Shown: positions 51,567 through 61,750 of the stretch, piece by piece
How the letters are laid out: every line of letters starts with the position of its first letter
Position numbering within the stretch: the stretch's first letter is position 1
NCBI GenBank assembly: GCA_947501615.1
Contig: CANMWK010000017.1
Location: 1 to 64,000 of the forward strand
Direction: 5' to 3'
Length of the DNA stretch: 64,000 nucleotides
Source: an uncultured Tenacibaculum sp.
GTDB taxonomy: Bacteria > Bacteroidota > Bacteroidia > Flavobacteriales > Flavobacteriaceae
Position numbers and translations under genes: made by a program
The notes under the pieces: model-generated
Told to the model about the DNA's origin: nothing
What the model saw: only the letters and a program-made list of their open reading frames with translations
Database searches by the model: none

Positions 51567-53597
51567 ATGAAAAAATTACTGCGATATGTACCTTTACATA
51601 TATTGCTATGCATTATTATTGGTATCTGCCTACAACATTTCTACAGAATTATTGATTATAATTCTAGTTATTGTATTATTGGAAGTATTCTTTTACTCAC
51701 TATTTTGTATGTCTTAAAGTATCTAAAACACAAAATAGGTTTCTTATTCATTTTTTATGTCATAGGCTTTCTAATTGGTACCATCGCTACGTTCATAAAC
51801 CATCCAGAAAATGATAAATTATATTACAAAAATTTTTACAAGAAAGAAAGTACCGTAGTCATTACATGCAAAGAAGTATTAAAATCTAACACCAACTATA
51901 CTAGATTTATTGGAGAGTTAATTCAAGTAAACCAACAAAAAACAACAGGTGATATTATTGTTAATCTAAGAAAACCTCATCATCATCACAATCTCTTTGA
52001 TATACATTTTATAGTTCCTAAAGCTTCACTTGTATTATTTCAGAATGTTAAAAACCCACATGCGTTTAACTATAAAAAGCATATGGAATTACAAGGTATT
52101 TACCATCAAATATTTATTGATGAGAACCTTGTATTAACTGAAAAAAGAAAAGAAACATCTATATTACATTTGGCTTCCAACTTTAGAAATGAACTATACA
52201 ACAAATTAAAAAAACATCATTTTACAACAAACCAAAAAGCTATCATTAATGCTTTACTACTAGGACAACGACAAGATATATCATCTGGATTAAAAAGTAA
52301 TTATATCAAAGCTGGTGCAATTCATATACTAGCTATCTCTGGTTTACATATCGGTATTCTATTCTTTCTTTTAAACTTTATATTACAATGGCTCACTAAA
52401 ATGCGACACGGAGAAATTATTAAGAATATTGTGGTAGTGATATTATTATGGATATTTGCTTTTATTACTGGATTATCCCCTTCTTTAGTAAGAGCAACTA
52501 CTATGTTTACTTTTATTATTTTAGGCAAGCTCGTTAGCAGTGACCCACCTATTGAGTTTTCTTTAATAAGCGCTATGCTTTTTATGTTATTAATACATCC
52601 GATGCTATTATTTAATGTCGGATTTCAATTAAGTTATTTAGCTGTTTTTGGCATAGTTTGGATTCAACCATTACTATATCAACTATGGAGTTCTAATTTC
52701 TATATAACAAGAAAGTTTTGGCAACTATCAACAGTATCTATAGCTGCACAAATTGGAACATTACCGATTAGCTTATATTACTTTCATCAATTTCCTGGTC
52801 TATTTTTAATTGCTAATCTTATTATTATACCATTTCTAAGTTATATCCTAAGTATTGGATTTATAATTCTTGGGTTAGCTTATTTTGATATACTTCCTAA
52901 TATTTTAGTGACGATGTATGGGGGTGTAATTTCCCTTTTGAATACCTCAATCAATTGGATTGCTTCTTATGATGATTTTCTCTTTCGAAACATCGATATG
53001 CCTTTTATAAATATATTTTTATGGTATTTTCTTATTTTCTTTTCGATACGACTATTTCAAAAATTCAACTCAAAACGTTTACTTTTAGTACTGACTAGCC
53101 TCATCATTATCCAATCAGTTCATCTATTTCAGAAACATAAGATCACATCAAAAAAGGAATTTATTGTATTTCACAAAAATAAAAACACTTTTGTAGGAAT
53201 GCGAAATCAAAATACTCTTACTATCAAAAGTAATATGGATAGCACATTACTTTTAGAAGATAGTCAAACACAAATTTACCTAACAAAAGAGCACATTAAA
53301 AATATTGAATTGATACGTAACAAGAATGTTTTTTCTTTGTTAGGACATCATATTATTACAATTGATAGTTTAGGAATTTACCCGAAAAGTAAGCTTAAAA
53401 AAAGCCCTATAATTATACTACAACATTCTCCTAAAATTAACCTAATCAGACTAATAAAGGAAGTAAAACCAAGTCTTATTATTGCAGACGGATCTAATTA
53501 TAAGAGTTATACAAAACATTGGGAAAAGATCTGTAAAAAAAGAAAAACACCATTTCATACTACGTATGAAGATGGTGCTTATATTATAAAAGAATAA
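51567..53597 (+). CDS. comEC: ComEC/Rec2 family DNA uptake membrane protein
   Basis: Inner-membrane channel protein of natural transformation, 676 residues. Three N-terminal spans are followed by a periplasmic OB-like region. The Competence domain follows, with AGAIHILAISGLHIGILFF and about eight more spans. The C-terminal 150 residues retain only a worn version of the metallo-beta-lactamase domain: the HxHxDH zinc motif is absent, as in many Bacteroidota members. Whether this strain is transformable cannot be told from one gene. Confidence 0.9.
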   Translation: MKKLLRYVPLHILLCIIIGICLQHFYRIIDYNSSYCIIGSILLLTILYVLKYLKHKIGFLFIFYVIGFLIGTIATFINHPENDKLYYKNFYKKESTVVITCKEVLKSNTNYTRFIGELIQVNQQKTTGDIIVNLRKPHHHHNLFDIHFIVPKASLVLFQNVKNPHAFNYKKHMELQGIYHQIFIDENLVLTEKRKETSILHLASNFRNELYNKLKKHHFTTNQKAIINALLLGQRQDISSGLKSNYIKAGAIHILAISGLHIGILFFLLNFILQWLTKMRHGEIIKNIVVVILLWIFAFITGLSPSLVRATTMFTFIILGKLVSSDPPIEFSLISAMLFMLLIHPMLLFNVGFQLSYLAVFGIVWIQPLLYQLWSSNFYITRKFWQLSTVSIAAQIGTLPISLYYFHQFPGLFLIANLIIIPFLSYILSIGFIILGLAYFDILPNILVTMYGGVISLLNTSINWIASYDDFLFRNIDMPFINIFLWYFLIFFSIRLFQKFNSKRLLLVLTSLIIIQSVHLFQKHKITSKKEFIVFHKNKNTFVGMRNQNTLTIKSNMDSTLLLEDSQTQIYLTKEHIKNIELIRNKNVFSLLGHHIITIDSLGIYPKSKLKKSPIIILQHSPKINLIRLIKEVKPSLIIADGSNYKSYTKHWEKICKKRKTPFHTTYEDGAYIIKE

Positions 53598-53610
53598 TTT
53601 TCTTTAGTAC

Positions 53611-54126
53611 TTATAACGAACTTTTAAAATTCTTTTCAAAATCTGCCCAAGGTGTATTTTTATATGCTTCTGCACTAAAAAAAGCTAATATTTTTTCAAA
53701 TCTTTCTTTCTGTAAATAACCAGGTACAGTTTGAATCAATTCTTCTTTATCATTAAAAAAAGCAGTAGATGGATAGCTCATTTTACCTTTCATAATCGCT
53801 GCAGCTAACTCATGATATTTACTTCTACCCTGTTGTATAAACTTAAAAGTTTTACCTTTAAAAGTAATATCACTCTTACCTTCTCCATCCATTTTAACAG
53901 CATAATAATTATCGTTAATAAACTTTACAATAACTTCATTTTTATAGGTAGTAGCATCCATACGCTTACACCATCCACACCAATCTGTATATAGGTCAAC
54001 TAAAATTGGTTTTGGGGTCTTTTTATTTAATTCTAATGCCTCTTCAAACGAAATCCAATTTACTTCCTGGGCTTGTACTGAAAGTGCAGATAGCACAATA
54101 ACAGCGATTAATAAAATTTTTCTCAT
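53611..54126 (-). CDS. Exported thioredoxin-like protein
   Basis: A 171-residue periplasmic protein: signal peptide ending SVQAQ near 20, then a thioredoxin fold with the redox motif WCGWC in LYTDWCGWCKRMDATTY. The order is that of the Bacteroidota DUF255/thioredoxin_7-like family with a CxxC pair, so a disulfide reductase or isomerase role in the envelope is likely. It is convergent with comEC, with a 13-base gap. A -7-like box TAAATTTG lies at 54159-54152 on the minus strand. Confidence 0.85.
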   Translation of the reverse strand: MRKILLIAVIVLSALSVQAQEVNWISFEEALELNKKTPKPILVDLYTDWCGWCKRMDATTYKNEVIVKFINDNYYAVKMDGEGKSDITFKGKTFKFIQQGRSKYHELAAAIMKGKMSYPSTAFFNDKEELIQTVPGYLQKERFEKILAFFSAEAYKNTPWADFEKNFKSSL

Positions 54127-54160
54127 ACTCTTTATGTCTCAATAAGTATTCCAAATTTAC

Positions 54161-54190
54161 AAAAAAACCTACCAAGTTGTATTTGGTAGG
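54161..54190 (-). terminator. Terminator of the dpp4-POT operon
   Basis: Minus strand: CCTACCAA pairs with TTGGTAGG across seven bases and is followed by seven T's. It lies between the last POT gene and the thioredoxin-like gene. Confidence 0.85.
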
Positions 54191-54219
54191 CTTAATTTAT
54201 TCTGTAAGAGTCTTTTTAA

Positions 54220-55995
54220 TTACTTAACTCCATGCATTAATTTTCTGATTACAGGATATAATACCGCAGATAAAACAGCTAATGCTAATGATATTAAAGT
54301 CAACAACCAAAAGAAGCTACTCAATCCTTTCTCTTCTGCTATAGCCTCAGAAGATTCAGCGAATACACCAGCTAACTTCATACCTATAGCTACTGCTAAG
54401 TAATACACCCCAAACATAAATGCAATCATTCTACCTGGTACTAATTTGGACACATATGATAATGCTACAGGTGAAATACATAATTCTCCCATCGTATGGA
54501 AAAGATACACTAAAATCAACCAAATCATACTTACTGACGCTGTTTTAGCACCCACAGGGATTCCTGAAGCTCCAATGGCTACACAAGCCATCCCTAGTCC
54601 TAATAACCCCATACCTATAGCCCATTTCATATTTGCATTAGGATTATATTTACTCTCCCACCATTTTGAGAAAAACGGAGCCAAAGTAATGATAAACAAA
54701 GAATTTAAAATTGAAAACCATGATGCAGGCACTTCTGTAACATCTTTTTGAAACTCTGCACTTAACATCCAAAATGCAATTCCCCAAACTATTACAAAAC
54801 TCAACGTTAAAACTATATTCGACAATGCATATTTTGAAAATGTCTTCTTGAATAATAAATATAATACCCAAGTTATTATTCCTAAAGGAACGATAGTCAT
54901 TAATGAATTAACTATTTTAAAAATTAACCCAGACGTACCCTCTAAAGTTCTTTGCGTGTAATCTTTTGCAAAAATCGTTAGAGAACTTGGTGATTGTTCA
55001 AAAATAGCCCAGAAGAAAATAGTAACAAAGCAGAAAAAAGTAACCGCTAGCATTCGATCTCTAGTTATTTTTTCATAACGAGGAATCCTCATCAATAATA
55101 ATGAAATAAATATTAAAAAAGCTAATATTATCGCAAACGATGCTCCAGAAACACCTAGAATTTCAAATGGAAAGATATTATACCTTCCTTCTGAAATTTT
55201 TGAAATAGGGTCATTAAAAATCCAAAGCATACCAAGAATTGAAGATATACCAATCAAAACTTTTTCTATACTTGTAAAAGGATTTCTCTTTTCATTGTCT
55301 TGAATATTTTCATTAGAATCGTCAAGCATTTCGTCAATGATATCTACATTTTCATTCTTAACTCCCTTACCTATATTTCCAAAGATATCCTGAATTAACC
55401 AAAATTGTAATAATCCAAATAACATAAAAATACCTGCAACACCAAATCCCCAAGACCATCCTACTGTTTCTCCTAAATATCCACACAATAATATTCCAAG
55501 AAAAGCACCTGCATTAACTCCCATATAAAAAATGGTGTATGCTCCATCTTTTTTCTCAGGCTTACCATTATACATTTCAGAAATAATAGATGTCATATTG
55601 GGTTTAAAAAAACCACTACCAAAAACTAAAAAGCCTAAACCTGCATATATAAAAAAAGGAGTTTCTACTGCCATACAAGCATGACCTAAAGTCATTAATA
55701 AAGCACCTACAAGGACAGCTTTTCTAATTCCAATAACATTATCAGCAAAATATCCTCCTAGAAGAGCTGATAAATAAACTAATGAAGTATAGGTTCCAAA
55801 AATAGCATAAGCCCATTCTCTAGGCCATCCCCAACCTTCATCCATTATAGAGGCTGTAAAAAATAAAATTAAAAGAGCTCTCATTCCATAATAAGAAAAA
55901 CGCTCCCACATTTCTGTAAAGAACAATACAAATAATCCTGCTGGATGTCCTAGTACTGTATCTTTAAATAGATTATCAATATCTTTATTATTCAT
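54220..55995 (-). CDS. POT family proton-coupled peptide transporter (2)
   Basis: A 591-residue inner-membrane symporter for di- and tripeptides. The N-terminal motif ExxERFSYYGMRALLILFF is the classical POT signature, followed by GGYFADNVIGIRKAVLVG and FYMGVNAGAFLG. About 14 spans are predicted. A charged cytoplasmic loop with NVDIIDEMLDDSNENIQDNEKRN lies near 218-241. It is a paralogue of the gene directly upstream, with which it shares the operon (24-base gap). Both probably import peptides released by the DPP IV-like peptidase. Confidence 0.92.
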   Translation of the reverse strand: MNNKDIDNLFKDTVLGHPAGLFVLFFTEMWERFSYYGMRALLILFFTASIMDEGWGWPREWAYAIFGTYTSLVYLSALLGGYFADNVIGIRKAVLVGALLMTLGHACMAVETPFFIYAGLGFLVFGSGFFKPNMTSIISEMYNGKPEKKDGAYTIFYMGVNAGAFLGILLCGYLGETVGWSWGFGVAGIFMLFGLLQFWLIQDIFGNIGKGVKNENVDIIDEMLDDSNENIQDNEKRNPFTSIEKVLIGISSILGMLWIFNDPISKISEGRYNIFPFEILGVSGASFAIILAFLIFISLLLMRIPRYEKITRDRMLAVTFFCFVTIFFWAIFEQSPSSLTIFAKDYTQRTLEGTSGLIFKIVNSLMTIVPLGIITWVLYLLFKKTFSKYALSNIVLTLSFVIVWGIAFWMLSAEFQKDVTEVPASWFSILNSLFIITLAPFFSKWWESKYNPNANMKWAIGMGLLGLGMACVAIGASGIPVGAKTASVSMIWLILVYLFHTMGELCISPVALSYVSKLVPGRMIAFMFGVYYLAVAIGMKLAGVFAESSEAIAEEKGLSSFFWLLTLISLALAVLSAVLYPVIRKLMHGVK

Positions 55996-56019
55996 ATAAA
56001 AAACTTTGTTTATTTAATT

Positions 56020-57540
56020 TTAGTGAACTTTACCCATTAACTTTTTCATTAGAGGAGAAGTTAGTAAAACTAACACTCCTGCTCCTATTGCATATTTGGC
56101 AATTAGCCCGAATCCATCTGTGTATAAAGCTAAAGTTTGTAATCCTCCAACATTTGTATCTGTGCTTTCTACAGCTAATTCTTTTGAAATAAAACCTACA
56201 ATCTGAAAAGCATAAGTAGAAGATAAGAACCAAATCCCCATCATAAAAGCTATAATTCTTTTTGGGGATAAATCTGTAATCTTTGATAAACCAACTGGTG
56301 ACATGAAAAGCTCACCTATAGACAACACAAAATACATTGCTAGTAAATAAAAGAAAGGTACCATACCCTCATCGTTAGCCGCTCCTTTACTTAAAGATAA
56401 AATATAGAAACTTATACCTGCTAGTAGTAATCCCATACCAAATTTATACGGTGTTCTTGGATTTAATTTTTTCTTTGCAAGATATGTCCACAGTAAAGAA
56501 ACTGGTATTGATAATAAAATAATCACTAACGAGTTTAATGAATTCGTTTGACTAGCATTCATTATCCCATCTAATGCTACATTTCTATCAGCAAATAACG
56601 TAATTACACTTCCAGACAATTCATGGAAGCCCCAAAAAATAGTCATAAAAAAAGTAATTAAAACGGCCATAAATAGCTTTTTTCTTTCTTCTACTGTAGC
56701 TCCCATCATAATCTTACCTAGGTATAATAAAACTATTACTCCTACTACTTTGAAAAGTACATTAACGATATTTTGATCTCCCAAGAATGTTTCTCCACTC
56801 CCTATTGCCTTATATTCGGCTAGTAAATAAGCAATTAATGGAGCTGATAAGAAAGCTAAAACTGGTACTAATGTTTTTTGCGGCATTCCTAAAACCTTCT
56901 TATTGTATACTTCTTCACTTGGTGGTAAACCTTTATCTCCAAAAACATTCTTCTTAATTCCGCTCCAAAAGAAAATTAAACCTAAAAGCATTCCAATGCC
57001 AGCCAAACCGAAACCATAATGCCATCCATAAGCTTTACCTAACCAACCACATAATAAAGGTGCTACAAAACCACCTATGTTAATTCCCATGTAGAAGATA
57101 GTAAACCCTGAGTCTTTTCTTCTGTCTCCATCTTCATATAAAGAACCTACGAAAGTTGATATATTAGGCTTAAAAAAACCATTACCAACCACAATAAATG
57201 CTAACGCTAAGAAAAAGGCTATATCGTTTTCTATAGCTAATACAAAATGACCTAAAGCCATAAGAATACCTCCTAAGAAAATTGATTGGCGCATTCCTAA
57301 AATTTTATCAGAGATCCTACCTCCAACTACTGTTGAAGCATATACTAATGAACCATAAGATGCATAAACTGCTGCTGCTGCTACATCTTTCTCTGCTAAA
57401 GCTTTAAAAATTTCATTAACCATGTATAAGGTTAATAATGCTCTCATTCCATAAAAAGAGAAACGCTCCCATAACTCAGCAAAAAACAGGTAAAAAAGAC
57501 CTGAAGGATGCCCCAATATATCCTTTTGAGAAGTATTCAT
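56020..57540 (-). CDS. POT family proton-coupled peptide transporter (1)
   Basis: A 506-residue relative of the next gene, with AELWERFSFYGMRALLTLYM as POT signature 1 and FYMGINIGGFVAPLLCGWLG further on. About 12-14 spans are predicted. The central cytoplasmic loop is shorter than in its neighbour. It lies 18 bases from the peptidase gene, so the order is dpp4, POT 1, POT 2. Two paralogous transporters side by side suggest differing peptide preferences, which cannot be decided by eye. Confidence 0.92.
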   Translation of the reverse strand: MNTSQKDILGHPSGLFYLFFAELWERFSFYGMRALLTLYMVNEIFKALAEKDVAAAAVYASYGSLVYASTVVGGRISDKILGMRQSIFLGGILMALGHFVLAIENDIAFFLALAFIVVGNGFFKPNISTFVGSLYEDGDRRKDSGFTIFYMGINIGGFVAPLLCGWLGKAYGWHYGFGLAGIGMLLGLIFFWSGIKKNVFGDKGLPPSEEVYNKKVLGMPQKTLVPVLAFLSAPLIAYLLAEYKAIGSGETFLGDQNIVNVLFKVVGVIVLLYLGKIMMGATVEERKKLFMAVLITFFMTIFWGFHELSGSVITLFADRNVALDGIMNASQTNSLNSLVIILLSIPVSLLWTYLAKKKLNPRTPYKFGMGLLLAGISFYILSLSKGAANDEGMVPFFYLLAMYFVLSIGELFMSPVGLSKITDLSPKRIIAFMMGIWFLSSTYAFQIVGFISKELAVESTDTNVGGLQTLALYTDGFGLIAKYAIGAGVLVLLTSPLMKKLMGKVH

Positions 57541-57558
57541 AATTAGTTTTGTTTTTAT

Positions 57559-59733
57559 TTAGTTCTTTAAACTTTCTAATACAAAATTGGTCATTTTTGT
57601 ATATAAATTAAGTCTTGTATTTTTTCCTTTATATATTCCATGTGCTCTATCTGGATAGATAAATAAATCGAATTGCTTATTCGCTGCTACTAAAGCATTC
57701 ACCATTCGCATGGTGTTTTGAACATGCACATTATCGTCTCCTGAACCATGCACTAACAAATAATCTCCTTTTAATTTGTCTGCATGAGTAATTGGTGAAT
57801 TCTCATCATATCCTGAAGGGTTTTCTTGTGGTGTAGTCATATAACGTTCTGTATAAACAGTGTCATAAAAACGCCAAGATGTTACTGGTGCTACAGCAAT
57901 CGCCATAGAAAACACATCATTTCCTTTTAAAATACAGTTTGTACTCATAAAACCACCATAAGACCATCCCCAAATTCCTATATTTTTTGCATCAATATAA
58001 TTCTCACCTGCAAAGAACTTAGCTACAGCTATTTGATCTTCTACTTCGTATTTTCCTAACTCTTTCTGTGTAACTTTCTTAAAATCTCTTCCTTTATAAC
58101 CTGTCCCTCTTCCATCTACACAAGCAACAATAATCCCTTTCTGAGCCAACATTTGATGCCAATAATCATTTCTAGAATTCCAGTTATTTGATACTTGCTG
58201 TGATCCTGGTCCTGAATATTGAAATAATAATAATGGATATTTTTTATTAGGATCGAAATCAAGAGGTTTAATCATCCACATATTTAAATCATTCCCATTG
58301 ATATTATAAGTAAAAAATTCTTTTTTACTCATCTTGTATCCCTTCATTTTTACATGAAGATCAATATTATCCTTTAATGTCTTTATTTTTTTACCTTCTC
58401 CGTCATATAATGTATACGTTGGAACTTCTGTAGCAGACGAGTGTGTATTGATAAAATACTTCATATTTTTACTAAAAGACGCGCGGCTTTGACCACTTTT
58501 ATCTGTCAATAATTTTTTCCCTGCTCCGTCTAAACCAATCGCATAAACTCCTCTATTTATCGAACCATTTTCTACTGACTGATAATAAATTTTATTATTT
58601 GTTTTACTTAAACCGTAATAGTTGGTCACATCCCAATTTCCTTTAGTGATTTGATTTTTTAATGTCCCATCTTCGTTATAGTGGTAAATATGATTATAAC
58701 CATCCTTTTCACTAGTCCAAATAAAACTATTGTCTTCTAAGAATGTCAAATTATCTTGTACATCAACATAAGCTTCGTCTTTTTCATTTAACACGACCTT
58801 TAAGTCTCCTGTTTTTGTGTTAAAGAAAAATAATTTCAAATCGTTTTGATGTCTATTTAATGTTGTAATTGACAATACTTCAGGAGAATTAGTCCACTGA
58901 ATTCTTGGAATATATTCGTAATTACCTAAATCAACCCTACTTACACTCTTGTTTACTACATTAAATAACTCAAGTGTAACTTTAGCGTTTTTTTCTCCAG
59001 CCTTTGGATATTTAAAGGTATGTGACGATGGGTATAGTTCATTCCCAGTTACATTCATCGAAAACTGAGCTACTTCTTTTTCATCAAAACGTAAAAAAGC
59101 GACATGTTTACTATCTTTACTCCAATCGAAAGCTTTAACAAAAGCAAATTCTTCTTCATACACCCAATCTGTAGTACCATTAATGATAGCATTCAATTCA
59201 CCATCTTTGGTTACTCGTATCTCTCTGTTTTGTTCAAGATCTCTAACATATAAGTTATTATCTTTAGCATAAGCTACTTTTTTACTATCTGGTGAAAATG
59301 TAGGTTCTTGGATATCTTCTCCTAATGAAATTAAATCTTTGGTAGCGATATCATAAATAAAATAAGTGCCTTTGTAAGAGTGTCTGTACACTTTTTTAAA
59401 GTTTGTTCCTAGAAGTAATTTTGTTTCATTAGCATTAAAAGAGTAGGTATTAAAATAGTTTAAATTGTATAAATCTTTACTATCTACAATTGTTGCTACT
59501 TTTTTTTGCGTTGCATAGCTATATTTATCAACAGAAGTACTTCTAGTATCTTGATTTACGTTCAATACTGTGTAAAAATCTCCGTTCATTGATTCTAAAG
59601 CATTCATTCTATCAGCAGAAAAAGTACCATTCCATATTTCTTCTAATGTTATTTCCTTTAAATTATTAGTAGTAGATTGACCCTTTACAACATAAAAAGT
59701 CAATAAAATTGCTAAAAAGCATAATTTTTTCAT
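57559..59733 (-). CDS. Dipeptidyl peptidase IV-type S9 peptidase
   Basis: A 724-residue exported serine peptidase that would release N-terminal dipeptides (Xaa-Pro type) from peptides. It has a signal peptide (about 1-18) and an N-terminal beta-propeller. A DPP IV-type Glu pair appears in DWVYEEEFAF. The alpha/beta hydrolase domain holds the triad: S591 in GWSYGGF, D666 in HGSGDDNVH and H698 in DRAHGIY. It is first in an operon with two POT transporters, a plain route from extracellular peptide to cytoplasm. Confidence 0.94.
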   Translation of the reverse strand: MKKLCFLAILLTFYVVKGQSTTNNLKEITLEEIWNGTFSADRMNALESMNGDFYTVLNVNQDTRSTSVDKYSYATQKKVATIVDSKDLYNLNYFNTYSFNANETKLLLGTNFKKVYRHSYKGTYFIYDIATKDLISLGEDIQEPTFSPDSKKVAYAKDNNLYVRDLEQNREIRVTKDGELNAIINGTTDWVYEEEFAFVKAFDWSKDSKHVAFLRFDEKEVAQFSMNVTGNELYPSSHTFKYPKAGEKNAKVTLELFNVVNKSVSRVDLGNYEYIPRIQWTNSPEVLSITTLNRHQNDLKLFFFNTKTGDLKVVLNEKDEAYVDVQDNLTFLEDNSFIWTSEKDGYNHIYHYNEDGTLKNQITKGNWDVTNYYGLSKTNNKIYYQSVENGSINRGVYAIGLDGAGKKLLTDKSGQSRASFSKNMKYFINTHSSATEVPTYTLYDGEGKKIKTLKDNIDLHVKMKGYKMSKKEFFTYNINGNDLNMWMIKPLDFDPNKKYPLLLFQYSGPGSQQVSNNWNSRNDYWHQMLAQKGIIVACVDGRGTGYKGRDFKKVTQKELGKYEVEDQIAVAKFFAGENYIDAKNIGIWGWSYGGFMSTNCILKGNDVFSMAIAVAPVTSWRFYDTVYTERYMTTPQENPSGYDENSPITHADKLKGDYLLVHGSGDDNVHVQNTMRMVNALVAANKQFDLFIYPDRAHGIYKGKNTRLNLYTKMTNFVLESLKN

Positions 59734-59853
59734 GAAGTATCTTATTTATTTGTTGATTTAATAAAACGACTGCCAAGTTTACGAAAAAATAATAAATTTC
59801 ACCCTAATTTAACAGAAAACTACAATTATAAAATAGGTTTACATGGAAAGAAT

Positions 59854-59861
59854 TATCTTTG
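59854..59861 (+). promoter_or_regulatory. -7 box of the HMG-CoA reductase gene
   Basis: TATCTTTG matches TAnnTTTG, 22 bases ahead of the start codon. No good TTG is seen at the -33 spacing, so strength is uncertain. Confidence 0.45.
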
Positions 59862-59883
59862 TCTCGTTTAAAAAATAAGATGA

Positions 59884-61617
59884 ATGTCGAAGATTATTTC
59901 TGGCTTTTCTAAGCTGACTAAACAAGAAAAAATAGATTGGTTAGCACAAAATTACTTCAATAATCAACCTGAAATTACGCAAACTATCCTACAATATTGG
60001 AATGCTGATGAGAAGTTACAACAACTTCATGATGATTTTATTGAAAATACCATTTCTAATTTTTACATGCCTTATGGTATAGCTCCCAACTTTATCATTA
60101 ACGGAGAAACATATGCTATTCCAATGGTTATTGAAGAAAGCTCTGTAGTTGCAGCAGCTGCTAAAGTTGCAAAATACTGGAGTACGAGAGGCGGTTTTAA
60201 GACTGAAGTAATTTCTACTACTAAAATAGGACAGGTACATTTTATGTATGCTGGTGATGCAACAACTCTAGAAAAGTACTTCAATTTAAATAAAACAGAA
60301 TTGTACGCTGCTACAGCCTCTATAACCAAAAACATGGAAAAAAGAGGTGGTGGTATTTTGGATATTGAATTAATTGATAAAACAGCTGATTTAGCGAATT
60401 ATTATCAGTTACATGTTACCTTTGAAACTAAAGATAGTATGGGAGCTAATTTTATTAACTCCTGTTTAGAAGCTATTGCTAAAAAGTTTCAGAAAAAAGA
60501 CATTGAAATCATCATGAGTATTCTGTCTAATTATGTTCCTGAATGTATCGTAAAAGCTGAAGTTAGTTGCCCTATAGAAGATTTAGGAGGTGAAGACCCT
60601 GAAAAATTTGCTTATAAATTTGAGCAAGCAGTAAAAATTGCTGCAATAGAACCTTATCGTGCCGTAACTCATAATAAAGGAATTATGAATGGTATTGATG
60701 CTGTAGTTTTAGCTACTGGTAATGACTTTAGAGCGATAGAATCTGGCGCACATGCTTATGCTGCTAGAAATGGAAAATACACGAGTTTAACGCATTGTGA
60801 AGTTAAAGATGGGGTTTTTAAATTTTGGATTGAAATTCCTTTAGCTTTAGGAACTGTAGGCGGGTTAACAGCATTACATCCGATGGCTAAATTATCCTTA
60901 GATATTATGCAAAAACCAGACGCTAGAACGTTAATGCAAATTATTGCTGCTGCTGGTTTAGCTCAGAATTTTGGTGCATTGAGAGCTTTAACAACCAAAG
61001 GAATTCAACATGGGCATATGAAAATGCATTTGATGAATATCTTAAATCAGCATAATGCCACTGTGGCTGAAAAAGAAGAAATCAGCACTTATTTTGAATC
61101 GAGAACTGTTTCTCATAGCGCTGTGGTTGAAAAAATACAAGAAATTCGTAAGCCCAAAATCAATTGGGTAGATATTACCAATGAAAATGAAATCAGGAGT
61201 ACGCTTAGTAAACTTTCTACCAATGATAAACCTATTTTTGGTACGATGAATGCTCAGCAAATGATCGAGCATTTAAGCTCTATTACTCAAATTTCAAATG
61301 GAAATTGGAAGATTGACCTTTTTATTGAAGATGAAAAAGCTGCTAGAAGAAAGCCTTTTTTGAATTCTACAGAAGAAATTCAACCTGGTTTTAAAGCCTC
61401 TCTTATATCTGACAGCCCAGCTCCGATAAAATTTAACACGTTAGAAGAAGCGATTGACGATTTAATACATCAATTACATCTATTTTTTGAAGTTTTTGAA
61501 AATGATGCTTCAAGAAGTGTAGTTCATCCTTTCTTTGGAGACCTTGATTTTGAGTATTGGAAAAAATTTCATGTAAAACATTTTACGCATCACTTTAAAC
61601 AATTTGGATTAGTATAG
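59884..61617 (+). CDS. HMG-CoA reductase, degradative-like class II, fused to a DUF1569-like domain
   Basis: Converts HMG-CoA to mevalonate, the committed step of the mevalonate route to isoprenoids. Residues 1 to about 430 are the reductase: MPYGIAPNF, MVIEESSVVAAAAK with the catalytic Glu, DSMGANFINSC, HNKGIMNGIDAV with the catalytic Lys, ATGNDFRAIE with the Asp, GTVGGLTALHPMAK, and GHMKMHL with the His. The last 130 residues (PIFGTMNAQQMIEHL to HFKQFGLV) look like a DUF1569/DinB-like four-helix domain. Usual class II enzymes are about 430 residues, so this is a fusion. A GHMP kinase follows on the same strand. Confidence 0.9.
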   Translation: MSKIISGFSKLTKQEKIDWLAQNYFNNQPEITQTILQYWNADEKLQQLHDDFIENTISNFYMPYGIAPNFIINGETYAIPMVIEESSVVAAAAKVAKYWSTRGGFKTEVISTTKIGQVHFMYAGDATTLEKYFNLNKTELYAATASITKNMEKRGGGILDIELIDKTADLANYYQLHVTFETKDSMGANFINSCLEAIAKKFQKKDIEIIMSILSNYVPECIVKAEVSCPIEDLGGEDPEKFAYKFEQAVKIAAIEPYRAVTHNKGIMNGIDAVVLATGNDFRAIESGAHAYAARNGKYTSLTHCEVKDGVFKFWIEIPLALGTVGGLTALHPMAKLSLDIMQKPDARTLMQIIAAAGLAQNFGALRALTTKGIQHGHMKMHLMNILNQHNATVAEKEEISTYFESRTVSHSAVVEKIQEIRKPKINWVDITNENEIRSTLSKLSTNDKPIFGTMNAQQMIEHLSSITQISNGNWKIDLFIEDEKAARRKPFLNSTEEIQPGFKASLISDSPAPIKFNTLEEAIDDLIHQLHLFFEVFENDASRSVVHPFFGDLDFEYWKKFHVKHFTHHFKQFGLV

Positions 61618-61691
61618 TATAGTGAATTTATGTCACCTCTAGCATTATCGAAAATGAAAAGCTTCTTATTTGAAGATAGCTTATGAAGTAA

Positions 61692-61743
61692 GTCGAGATG
61701 TCATTTAAAAAATTGAATTATAAAAGTTTCGACTACGCTCGAC
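61692..61743. repeat. Small inverted repeat between HMG-CoA reductase and GHMP kinase genes
   Basis: GTCGAG at 61692-61697 and CTCGAC at 61738-61743 bracket A/T-rich DNA. The right part, TTTCGACTACGCTCGAC, resembles an intergenic repeat seen in many flavobacteria. Confidence 0.4.
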
Positions 61744-61750
61744 CTAACAA

